Origin: Baaleninema simplex PCC 7105
Lineage (GTDB): Bacteria; Cyanobacteriota; Cyanobacteriia; Cyanobacteriales; Geitlerinemataceae
Length of the DNA: 64,000 nucleotides
Assembly: GCF_000332355.1 (NCBI RefSeq)
Contig: NZ_KB235958.1
Coordinates: 1,701,739 to 1,765,738 of the forward strand
Direction of reading: 5' to 3'
The position numbers and the translations under genes were made by a program. Below the pieces are notes generated by a model that ran no database searches, had not been told where the DNA came from, and saw nothing but the letters and a program-made list of their open reading frames with translations. Positions 47,691 to 55,637 of this stretch are shown piece by piece; positions within the stretch are counted from its first letter, which is position 1, and each line of letters opens with the position of its first letter.

Positions 47691-48289
47691 CAAATCTTCG
47701 CCAGCCGTTCGGTCGCCACCTTATCCGCCCCTGGAGCTGTCCAATGTCCCGTAGCCGCATCGCGATCGATCTCGTAAGCAATCACACCGTAATTGCGTCC
47801 GTAGCCCCAGTTGACTAACAGCCAATCGTTCAAGCGCAAACCGATCCCCCGGCTTTGCTGCGATCGACTGCTCGACAACTGATAGACATCGCCTGCTTTA
47901 CCAATGGCGAGAGTGTTCGTGTAGGGCATTCGGTTGTCGGAGTAAGCCCCCGCCACCTGATACAACCCTTCGAGTTCTCCCGGCGTTCCTCCCGTGGCGC
48001 GTTCCCAGCCAACTTGACCGAGAGACTGCGGCGTCGTCCAACGGCCTTCGAGAGTTCCATCAGCATTGATGCGGTACAACACCACACAATAGGAGGAATC
48101 GACACCCCACCCCGTAAATAAAAAGTTGTCTTCGACAAATCCCAATCCAGCAAAATGATAGCGATCGGTAAGCCAAATGACTTGATAAAGGCGATCGAGG
48201 GGATAAATTTTAACCGTTCCAGTGTAAGACTGGCCGCGCAAGGTCGTCGCGTCCTCGATCGTCCAAGTCCCTTCGGGATTGACTGACAT
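47687..48289 (-). CDS. Hypothetical protein with two tandem beta-rich repeats
   Basis: 200 aa from ATG 48289 (an upstream frame to 48379 is weaker). Two repeats of about 90 residues: the first EGTWTIED...YQVIW...GWGVDSSYCVVLYRINADG..GRWTTP, the second EGLYQVAGA...YQLSS...NWGYGRNYGVIAYEIDRDA..GHWTAP. Likely two small beta-barrels. I do not recognise a named family. Signal and membrane segments are absent. Confidence 0.7.
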   Translation of the reverse strand: MSVNPEGTWTIEDATTLRGQSYTGTVKIYPLDRLYQVIWLTDRYHFAGLGFVEDNFLFTGWGVDSSYCVVLYRINADGTLEGRWTTPQSLGQVGWERATGGTPGELEGLYQVAGAYSDNRMPYTNTLAIGKAGDVYQLSSSRSQQSRGIGLRLNDWLLVNWGYGRNYGVIAYEIDRDAATGHWTAPGADKVATERLAKIC

Positions 48290-48431
48290 TTTAAAACTTT
48301 GCAATTTTAAGGTTTCGTACTTTGGGCGTGGAAATTCGGGCGTTGTCCCGATCGCGCGATCGCCCCGTTTGCAACGCACGACCGAGTGTCGAGGAAGGAA
48401 AACCCGAAGTGTCGTCCTTCCCCGTCAGCCG

Positions 48432-49406
48432 TTATCCAAACACGCGGTCTAACACCGTTTGCGGTGTGATATCCGCCATGCGACCTGTCGTCGATTGAAT
48501 TCCCACCGCGCGATCGCTCTCCGGAGGAAGCAGCTTGTGCGGGTCAGTCGGCCCGAAAAGGGCGTACGTGTAAGTTTTCACCGCCACCGCCAAGTGCATC
48601 GGGGCGCTATCCGTACACAACATTAGCGTCGCACCGGCGATCGTCGCTGCCAACTTGCCAACATCGGGCGGAGCGATCGTTTTCAGCCCGCTGGTGGCTT
48701 GCATCAGCGATCTCACGAACTCGTCGTCTTCGGGGCCGCGTGCCACGACGATGGGGAGGTTGGGTTGGCGTTGCTGCAACCCGCGAATCACCTCCACCCA
48801 ATTCTCTACGGGGTAGATTTTATCGAGTCCCTTCGCTTGCGCCAGTTGACTCGAACCGCCGTGAAGCAAAATATAGCCGCTTTCAGCCACGCCGAGACGC
48901 TGCTGTTCGGCCTCAGCCCACTCCAAATCGTCCTTTAGGAGCGTCACCGAAAGGTCGGGACAGGGGGCTTCGATGCCGAATCCGCGTACCAAATCGTGAT
49001 ACATATCGGCGGCGTACTGTTCGCCTTTGAGGGGAACAGAATTCGTTAAAAACGGGCTTCCCGATCCTTCATAGCCGACGCGGGTGGGAATCCCCGTCAG
49101 CCACAGGAACAGTCCTACCGCCCACCGCCGCCCTAACGATAAGGCTCCATCGAATTCGCGATCGCGCACCACCCCGAGGAGGTTGCCCCAGTCGGCGGGG
49201 CCGTTGCGATCTTTGAAATCGAAAGGAATAACGGTTAAAGAACCATCGTGAAAATACTTGTTGGCACGGTATGCCCCCATCGATCGCGGTTCGGCGACAA
49301 CGCCGAGTTCGCAATCGGGATAGGAACGCTTGAGTTGTTCGAGAGTCGGGAAAAATAGCAGTTGGTCGCCAATTCCCCCAGGAACGAGGGCGAGGATTTC
49401 TTTCAT
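48432..49406 (-). CDS. Glycosyltransferase family 9 protein (heptosyltransferase-like)
   Basis: 324 aa. GGIGDQLLFFPTLEQLKRSYP is the GT9 N-terminal loop, and LLHGGSSQLAQAKGLDKIYP followed by MLCTDSAPMHLAVAVKTYTYALFGPTDP is the nucleotide-sugar-binding half. Transfers a sugar (ADP-heptose in the type family) to a lipopolysaccharide or other envelope glycan; the donor is not predictable. Monocistronic, upstream of the 200-aa gene on the same strand. Confidence 0.9.
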   Translation of the reverse strand: MKEILALVPGGIGDQLLFFPTLEQLKRSYPDCELGVVAEPRSMGAYRANKYFHDGSLTVIPFDFKDRNGPADWGNLLGVVRDREFDGALSLGRRWAVGLFLWLTGIPTRVGYEGSGSPFLTNSVPLKGEQYAADMYHDLVRGFGIEAPCPDLSVTLLKDDLEWAEAEQQRLGVAESGYILLHGGSSQLAQAKGLDKIYPVENWVEVIRGLQQRQPNLPIVVARGPEDDEFVRSLMQATSGLKTIAPPDVGKLAATIAGATLMLCTDSAPMHLAVAVKTYTYALFGPTDPHKLLPPESDRAVGIQSTTGRMADITPQTVLDRVFG

Positions 49407-49534
49407 AGGGATTCCGCTTGTCCGTTCGCGTTGGTGTCTCCGTGAGGGAGCATCGCGCTTCTCAATCCAGACTTTATCGTATGTTGAACCTACCCGTGTC
49501 GTCTAGGGAAGAGGAGCAGGGGAGCAAGGGAGAG

Positions 49535-50816
49535 CTGACAAGGCTATGATTGTAAGAGAGAGAGAAAGAGCCGACAAAGAGAAAGCCGTAGACTCGTTTA
49601 GGAGAAGCCATGAAATACAACTCAGCTTACCTCAAACAGTGGTCGCAAGAAGTCAGTCGTCATTTTCCGAATCTTTCCTTGCCACAAGTATCAGGGCTAG
49701 CCACCTGGAGCTTTGGCATGATGATGAGTCGCTCTTCAAGTCTGACTCAAGTGTCAGAGTGTATTGCCCAAGTCAACGGGGAAAAATTCACCAACGTACG
49801 TCAAAGACTACAACAGTGGTACAAAGAAAAACGCCAAGCTTACGGTCGTAAATATGCTGAGCTAGATGTAGCCAGTTGTTTCGCGCCGCTGCTGAAGTGG
49901 GTCTTAGAGCTATTAGGAGAGAGCGACGACCTGTTCCTGGCCTTAGATGCGACCCATATCGGTCAAAAATTTATCGTCTTGTCACTCAACGTACTCTATC
50001 GCGGCAGTGGCATTCCCGTGGCCTGGAAAATCGTGAAAGCTTCCCAGAAACACCCCTGGAAGCCCCTGTGGCAAGACTTGCTCCGTCGCTTGAGCGGAGT
50101 GGTTCCCGAGTCGGTCAGGGTTTGGGTTTTGGCCGATCGAGGACTCTATGCTTGTTGGCTGTATGAGGAAATTGTGGCTCTGGGATGGCATCCTTTGTTA
50201 CGTATTAACTCACAAGGCTATTACCAAGTGCGCTCGGGGGAAACTCTCGCCGACTGGCAACCTCTCGAGCAAGTGGTTCGAGTTGGTGAGAGTTTTAGTC
50301 AACCGGTACGCTGCTTTCGCCAAAATCCTCTCGATTGTACCCTGTTAGCCCGATGGGACGAGGATTACAAAGACCCTTGGCTGTTGCTGAGTGACGCCTC
50401 ACCTCAATCGGCTTCGGCTGCCTTTTATGGCTTTCGCTCTTGGACTGAAGCGGCTTATCGCGATCTCAAGAGCGATGGCTTTAATTGGCAACGCACCCGT
50501 TTGACTCATCCTCACCGGGCTGAGTGTCTTTGGCTGGCCATGTCTGTGGCTTTACTTTGGCTCATCACCGAAGGGGCTTGTCGGGAAGACTCCCAAAAGC
50601 CTTCGACTTCCCCTCGGACTGACTCTGACTCGACCGGTCTGGCCGCCGCGACCCTCAGACCGAGAACTCTTTCTTGTTGGCGCCTTGGCTGTATCTCTTT
50701 TGTCGTCCGCCTCTTTCAAGGACTTCCCTTGAGTTGGGGACGCCACCGTACTTCTCCCTATCCTGGGGCTTCTTTGGCTTTCGATACCTCCTAAGTAAAA
50801 GTCATAGCCTTATCAG
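49535..50816 (+). mobile_element. IS4-family insertion sequence, 1282 bp
   Basis: Left end CTGACAAGGCTATGAT (49535) and right end, reversed, CTGATAAGGCTATGACT (50816) are inverted repeats. The 11-bp target duplication GCAAGGGAGAG flanks it at 49524-49534 and 50817-50827. It sits inside a GA-rich tandem-repeat tract and appears intact. Confidence 0.95.
49610..50794 (+). CDS. IS4-family transposase
   Basis: 394 aa. DDE residues in FLALDATHIG, VWVLADRGLY and the YREK signature (YGFRSWTEAAYRDLK: Y-2-R-3-E-6-K). Different from the transposase at 22344. Frame intact. Confidence 0.95.
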   Translation: MKYNSAYLKQWSQEVSRHFPNLSLPQVSGLATWSFGMMMSRSSSLTQVSECIAQVNGEKFTNVRQRLQQWYKEKRQAYGRKYAELDVASCFAPLLKWVLELLGESDDLFLALDATHIGQKFIVLSLNVLYRGSGIPVAWKIVKASQKHPWKPLWQDLLRRLSGVVPESVRVWVLADRGLYACWLYEEIVALGWHPLLRINSQGYYQVRSGETLADWQPLEQVVRVGESFSQPVRCFRQNPLDCTLLARWDEDYKDPWLLLSDASPQSASAAFYGFRSWTEAAYRDLKSDGFNWQRTRLTHPHRAECLWLAMSVALLWLITEGACREDSQKPSTSPRTDSDSTGLAAATLRPRTLSCWRLGCISFVVRLFQGLPLSWGRHRTSPYPGASLAFDTS

Positions 50817-50905
50817 GCAAGGGAGAGGGGGAGAGGGGGAGAGGGGGAGAAACTGTCAACTCTCAACTGTCCTCACTGTTGGCTGTTCGCTGTTCGCTGT
50901 TTGCG
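50817..50905. repeat. GA-rich tract and heptamer array at the flotillin 3' end
   Basis: GGGAGAGGGGGAGAG tract, then AACTGTCAACT and TGTTCGC heptamers. The heptamers encode the last residues (TANSEQRTANSEDS) of the flotillin gene. The tract is interrupted by the IS at 49535. Confidence 0.85.
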
Positions 50906-52977
50906 GTAGAAGGTGACTCGACGACACGGGCGATCGCGCTGGAATCGGTTCGTAACAGCGTCGTCAGTCGCTCCAGTAGTTTTTCTAACTTTCCTTCTTC
51001 GAGCAAGCCTTCGATTAACGTCAACCCGCTCGTCGAAAGCATCAACTTCGTCACGTCTTGCGAGATATTGCCGTTGCTGTCGTTTCCGCCGCCGGGGAAC
51101 GCGTAAATCTTCGCATCTCCCAAAATACCCGGTTGCGGTGCCAAGGATTTTACGATTTCCGGCAGTTGCTCGATGAGTTGCGGCGCGATTTCGGCGATGA
51201 GTTGGGCGTTACGGTTGGCATCGCTGAGGGCGTTTTCGGCGACAATCCGAGCTTCGATTCCGGCGGCTTCGGCGAGGGCTTTATCCCGTTCGGCGTCGGC
51301 GAGGGTGCGAATGGATTCGGCTTCTAAATCTGCGGCTTGACGGGCGATTTCGGCTTGGCGGCGGCGACGAAATACATCGATTTCCACCACGTTGTTTTCA
51401 GCGATGCGCTGTTTCTCAGCTTCCTGTTCGGCGAGAATGGCTGATAACCGCTGTTCCCGTTCGGCGCGTTCGAGGGCGGAGGCGGTTTCCACGGCGGCTT
51501 CGGCTTTGGCGCGAATCGCGTCGGCGGCGAGGCGTTCTTGGGTTTTTTGGGCGATCGCGATCGCCGCTTCTTGTTTGGCCAGTTCCGAGAGTTCTTCAGC
51601 TTCGGCGACGGCGACTTGCGCTTTCAATCGATTGGAATCGATGGTTTTCTGGCGATCGATCTCCGCCATTTCAGCTTCCCGTTTCTGCAACGCCTGAGCG
51701 ACTTTGAATTTCTTCTGTTGTTCTTCGATCGCAATTTCAGACTCGATTTGCCGCTCTTGTAACCCTTGGGCTTTCGCGATTTCTTCTTCTTCGACTGCTC
51801 GAGCTTGCAAAATCTTATTTCGCTGTTCGTTAGCAGCTTCTTTATCTTTGGCTTCTTGAATTTCGCGAGCGCGTTTGGCTCTTAACGATTCAATTTCGAG
51901 TTGTTGTTCGAGTTGAGAACTTTCTCGTTCTTTTTCAATTTCTAATTCTTGCTTTCGGGCTTCTAACTCTCGTTGTTCGATCGTCAGCTCGGTTTGCAGT
52001 TGAAACTCGCGTCGTTCCTGTTGGGTTCGCAATTCGACTTCTTCTTTTTGCTTGATCGATCGCTGGATCGTCTCGGTTCTCAACCGCACGCCTTGAGCGT
52101 CGAAGAAATTGTTCGTGTCGTACGTATCGCTTTCTTCAATCTCAGAAATTGCAATGTTGTTGAGCGTCAATCCAACTTTTTTCAAATCCTGTTGAATTAA
52201 ATTTAAAACCTCATCTGCAAAGCCCAATTTATCCGAGTCTATTTCAGCGAGGGTTTTTCGTTTTGCAGAAGCGCGAATGGCATCGTCAGCCCGTTTTTCT
52301 AGAGCTTCTTTAATATCTGCCGGAGAAATTTTCCCGTCTCTCGACAACCGAGCGGCCGCAGTTTTAACATCTTGTTCGTCGTGGTTTACACAGACATAAA
52401 ACGTCACTCGCATATTGGCTCGCAAATAGTCTTGCGTCCGTACTGCCAAGTTTCCCGTGCGTTCGACATCGATATTAATTTCCCGCATCGGAACTCGAGT
52501 CAGTTCGTGAAAACCGGGAAGAACGATGCAACCGCCGTAAAGAATGACCGTATTTTTCTTGGCAAGGAAGCCCCCCGTTCTCACAAAGGCTTCGTTGTTC
52601 GGTGTGATTTGATAAACGCGGGTATACGCCCAAAATCCCAACAGTAGTAAAGCAATAATGACGACGATACCGATCGCAGTTCCGCCGAGAATGAAGGTTC
52701 CGCTTCCGAGTTGTGCTAAAACCAGCACGTCCTCGGAGTCTTCAACTGAATCTTTAACGAGCGATCGCCCGAGCGATCGAGCGAGTTCTAAGCGTTTATC
52801 TGGTGTAAGTCGTTCGAGAGGGGATCCGAGAGGAGATCGCTCAGTCCGTTTTAAGGCTTCCGTTTCTCGATGGCGAACGGCGACGAGGGCGGGAGGCGAT
52901 TGGGCGATCGCGTTTATCGGTACGGCTTTGGCCGGATTAAAGGATAACGCTTGCAGTAAAGTCAACCAGTACAACAT
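50863..52977 (-). CDS. Flotillin-family (YqiK-like) membrane protein
   Basis: About 704 aa from ATG 52977 (a start at 53013 is possible). N-terminal hydrophobic segment, a membrane helix at about 94-117 (GGTAIGIVVIIALLLLGFW), a PHB/SPFH domain (RVYQITPNNEAFVRTGG ... INIDVERTGNLAVRTQDYL), a very long Glu/Ala/Lys/Arg coiled coil (about 290-580), and the flotillin C-terminal region (PQLIEQLPEIVKSLAPQ). Flotillins scaffold membrane microdomains. The tail TANSEQRTANSEDS is written by tandem heptamers and is not native. Next to a YqiJ-like gene, as in E. coli yqiJK. Confidence 0.9.
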   Translation of the reverse strand: MLYWLTLLQALSFNPAKAVPINAIAQSPPALVAVRHRETEALKRTERSPLGSPLERLTPDKRLELARSLGRSLVKDSVEDSEDVLVLAQLGSGTFILGGTAIGIVVIIALLLLGFWAYTRVYQITPNNEAFVRTGGFLAKKNTVILYGGCIVLPGFHELTRVPMREINIDVERTGNLAVRTQDYLRANMRVTFYVCVNHDEQDVKTAAARLSRDGKISPADIKEALEKRADDAIRASAKRKTLAEIDSDKLGFADEVLNLIQQDLKKVGLTLNNIAISEIEESDTYDTNNFFDAQGVRLRTETIQRSIKQKEEVELRTQQERREFQLQTELTIEQRELEARKQELEIEKERESSQLEQQLEIESLRAKRAREIQEAKDKEAANEQRNKILQARAVEEEEIAKAQGLQERQIESEIAIEEQQKKFKVAQALQKREAEMAEIDRQKTIDSNRLKAQVAVAEAEELSELAKQEAAIAIAQKTQERLAADAIRAKAEAAVETASALERAEREQRLSAILAEQEAEKQRIAENNVVEIDVFRRRRQAEIARQAADLEAESIRTLADAERDKALAEAAGIEARIVAENALSDANRNAQLIAEIAPQLIEQLPEIVKSLAPQPGILGDAKIYAFPGGGNDSNGNISQDVTKLMLSTSGLTLIEGLLEEGKLEKLLERLTTLLRTDSSAIARVVESPSTANSEQRTANSEDS

Positions 52978-53063
52978 GACAGTAATTGATAGTTGATAAT
53001 TGACAATTGACAATTGATAACGAAGACCTTTTTCCTCCTCATTTCCTCATCTCCCCTTTTACA

Positions 53064-53215
53064 GTGAACAGTGTTTCAGTCGCCAGTCGCCAGTCACCAG
53101 TCCCCAGTCGCCAGTCACCAGTCACCAGTCACCAGTCACCAGTGGGAACAGTTGACAGTTTTTCCCCCTCTCCCCCTCTCCCTTTCTCCCCCTCTCCCCC
53201 TCTCCCCCTCACGTC
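53064..53215. repeat. Composite tandem-repeat block (inverted copy)
   Basis: CAGTGAACAGTG, then CAGTCACC/CAGTCGCC heptamers, GGGAACAGTTGACAG, then a CCCTCTCCCC tract. Reverse-complementing it gives the same module order as 5352-5595. Lies between the YqiJ-like and flotillin genes. Confidence 0.88.
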
Positions 53216-53814
53216 CCCAGCCAGCGATCGCGATCGATAGAATTGTTGGCGATGACAATAAAAATCGGCGGTTGGTGTTCGATGACGATGACAGAATCGC
53301 CTCGTTGGGGGACGACTCGAGCGTCTTCGGGAACGACGGCGTTAATGGTGACGAGGTTTTTGGCGGGATCGATCGCGTCCACTTGTCCGACTTTGTCCTG
53401 TCCGAACCGAGGAATTTGACTGGAACTGACAGTTCCGAAACAGCCGACGAGTCGATCGCTGCTGGCGTCTTCGCTAAAAGAGGCGAAAAACAACCGTCCG
53501 AGGGGACGGGCGATCGCACCGCCGAGTAAGACACTGACGATTCCCGTAGCGATAAAAATCAGCGTATCGAGGGGCGATTTGGGCAGGTTGAGGGCGACGT
53601 TGACGATCCAACCGAGAAGTCCCCACAGGCTGAGATCCGCAGCAAGCAACAACATCAGCGGAACGCGGCCGATTCCCAACCAGCCGAGAACGGGGACGAT
53701 AAAATCGCCGTCGTCGTCGAGGTCTTCTTCTCCGCCGATGGAAATGGCGATGACAAACAGGAGAATACCCGCGACGAGAAAAATCCAGTACGGTAAGTTA
53801 GCCAGGTCGAACAC
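53209..53814 (-). CDS. YqiJ-like membrane protein with C-terminal OB-fold
   Basis: 201 aa. Three membrane helices (about 8-28, 55-75 and 83-104), then an NfeD/OB-fold-type domain from about 115 (RLVGCFGTVSSSQIPRFGQDK ... VVPQRGDSVIVIEHQ). This YqiJ/OB-fold family is regularly paired with flotillins and is thought to work with them in membrane organisation. It is upstream of the flotillin gene on the same strand, with the repeat block between. Confidence 0.85.
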   Translation of the reverse strand: MFDLANLPYWIFLVAGILLFVIAISIGGEEDLDDDGDFIVPVLGWLGIGRVPLMLLLAADLSLWGLLGWIVNVALNLPKSPLDTLIFIATGIVSVLLGGAIARPLGRLFFASFSEDASSDRLVGCFGTVSSSQIPRFGQDKVGQVDAIDPAKNLVTINAVVPEDARVVPQRGDSVIVIEHQPPIFIVIANNSIDRDRWLGT

Positions 53815-54192
53815 GATCGCGTCTGGAGAATGCTATCCCACAGAATAGTCGCTCTAGAATAGAAACGTGGGACAACGGTAACAAAGATTTAATTTATGCA
53901 GCTTCAACGACTCGGACACGTGGCGATTTGTGTCAACGATATTGAGAAAGCCGCTGCGTTCTACCAACACTTGGGCATGGAACTGGCTTGGAAAGATTCG
54001 GACTGGGCGTATTTGAAGGCAGGAAAGGACGGATTATCCCTGTTGAGTCCGAATTACGAACAAGCAGGCCCCCATTTCGGCTTCGTGTTCGACGATCGCT
54101 CGAGCGTCGATACCGCTTACGAACGACTTAAGGAAGAAGGCGTTCGCGTGAGTGAGATCCACGAACATCGCGACGGAACGGCATCGTTTTAC

Positions 54193-54780
54193 CAAAAATT
54201 TGGGTCTAAAGCCTCGCCCCCTTCGACTTGGCTCACTTCGACAAGCTCACTTCGACAAGCTCAGTGCAAGCAGTGCGAGCAGGGCAAGCCTTCGACTTAG
54301 CTCACTTCGACAAGCTCACTTCGACAAGCTCACTTCGACAAGCTCAGTGCAAGCAGTGCAAGCAGTGCGAGCAGGGCAAGCCTTGCAGGGCGACTTTGCT
54401 ATGATGTCAGAGAACTGGAACGGTATTTAACCAGTCTAAAAACCGAGCCTCTAATCGAGGCATCCGAACCTTGAAAACTAGAGTTAGCGGGTTCTGTTCG
54501 GGAAAGCTCGAACAGGTAAAAGCTCTAAGCAACACGGACATCTCACGCTGGCGAACTCGGTTCGCCACCCCTGTCCTCAAGTACAGAAAGTCAATTTTTC
54601 AGTAGATTATAAGGTACGGTAGGGCATACCGAAACCTCCTCTGTAATGGGGAAAACGTCTGGGGAGATAAACCCCTCTGGTACTTATTGGCAACAATGGG
54701 TAGTAAGGGTTGTCGCCGAACCAGAAATCTAGAACTGTGAGGTCTGGAGAATCCCCACGCCTTCAGGCTGGGGAGTATGT
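54193..54780. mobile_element. IS200/IS605-derived non-autonomous element
   Basis: Inserted directly after TTTTAC, a target like those used by IS200/IS605 elements, and without target duplication; the CAA at each junction makes the boundary ambiguous by 3 bp. The right end carries the typical subterminal hairpin CCCCACGCCTTCAGGCTGGGG (54753-54773), followed by GTATGT. The left end has an imperfect hairpin (AAAGCCTCGCCC / GGGCGACTTT) whose loop is filled by a repeat array. The central part (54420-54700) has several stable-looking stems, such as CGAGCCTCTAATCGAGGC and GGCGAACTCGGTTCGCC, as expected of an omega/guide-RNA scaffold remnant, but no tnpA or tnpB frame remains. Confidence 0.75.
54220..54387 (+). 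repeat. CACTTCGACAAGCT tandem array
   Basis: Two then three copies of CACTTCGACAAGCT, each group followed by a GTGCAAGCAGTGCGAGCAGGG block. It occupies the loop of the left-end hairpin of the IS605-type element. Confidence 0.88.
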
Positions 54781-55038
54781 CAAGCACGCGATCCCGACGG
54801 AAACTGGTTTGAATATCTGTACGAACCGGCGTAAAACGGCTGTACGTTGAAAAAATAAGCTTTTCTCGACTGCAATCTGGCTGTTGCGTAGAACCCCAGC
54901 GTCTTAGAGATGCCGGGGTTCTAATTCCTGTTTGCAAATGTTGTCGAGCGTCGTCCGAGCGAAAAACATTGACAAATTGACGATCTTGTGTTAAGAAAAA
55001 ATGTGAGATGCACCCTTATGCGAGTATTCGAGAGTTTG

Positions 55039-55245
55039 CTAATCGACAACTCGCAAAACACCGCGTTTGAGTTCTTCAAAAACGTGGTTGATGAGATTTT
55101 GTTCTTCGAGTGTCAGGCTAGATTTAGATAGCAAACTCGCCATAAACACCTGCTGGTCAGCCCGAGTAATCCGATGCGACTCGAAGATCCGGTCGGCGAT
55201 TTCGCGAACCGTTCGATCGCAGGTTTGTGCTTGAACGTAAGACAT
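55039..55245 (-). CDS. Small conserved cyanobacterial protein
   Basis: 68 aa from ATG 55245 (the frame extends upstream to 55386 without looking coding). TVREIADRIFESHRITRADQ then QVFMASLLSKSSLTLEEQ and HVFEELKRGVLRVVD is a pattern I know from many cyanobacterial genomes as a stand-alone small protein of unknown function. Soluble and helical. Monocistronic. Confidence 0.7.
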   Translation of the reverse strand: MSYVQAQTCDRTVREIADRIFESHRITRADQQVFMASLLSKSSLTLEEQNLINHVFEELKRGVLRVVD

Positions 55246-55637
55246 AGTCGGTAGCCACCCCAAATTGACTACTTTTGGTATCGACTTTATCTTATCGGAT
55301 TTTTTTAAACGTGCGTGCGATCGCCAGCTAAAGCGACTGCGATCGTCTTCACAAAAAAATGCGATCGCGATCGCAAGTCTCCCCAAAGGCTCTTCGTCTC
55401 TGGCTTTCAGAAAGTCTCAAAACGAATTGCACGATTTTTTGCAACCGTAAAAACACGCAATTCAAAATAAAAACAACAGACCAATTGTCCGTATCTTTCG
55501 ATGTTTTTTTCAATAAAAATACGGAATTCCGAGTACCTTTTCCTCAAACAAAGCCCCCTTCAATAGAGAAGGAGGCTCGATCGCAAGCTGGAGAACAAAG
55601 ATAGAACCGTCAATCCAGAGATCGTTTCAGAAGGCGT
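55246..55637. other. 392-bp A+T-rich intergenic region
   Basis: No gene. Contains an inverted repeat CCGTAT (55489-55494) / ATACGG (55519-55524) around an AT-rich loop, similar to the one at 3884-3960. Confidence 0.5.

Larger units (their letters stand above)
53896..54834 (+). pseudogene. VOC-family (glyoxalase fold) protein, split by a 588-bp element
   Basis: The frame from ATG 53896 is VOC-like (LQRLGHVAICVNDIEKAAAF, YQHLGMELAW, LSLLSPNYEQAGPHFGFVFDD) up to HEHRDGTASFY at 54192, then leaves the family. The missing end, QARDPDGNWFEYLYEPA-stop, is at 54781-54834 in the frame needed. Deleting 54193-54780 gives a continuous 116-aa protein with both terminal metal-ligand regions (His8 and the Glu of WFEYL). 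A truncated fusion of 134 aa might still be made. Confidence 0.92.

Noticed and set aside
54599-54937. 112-codon minus-strand frame across the IS605-type element
   Set aside because: It spans the element boundary into VOC and flanking DNA and has no family match.
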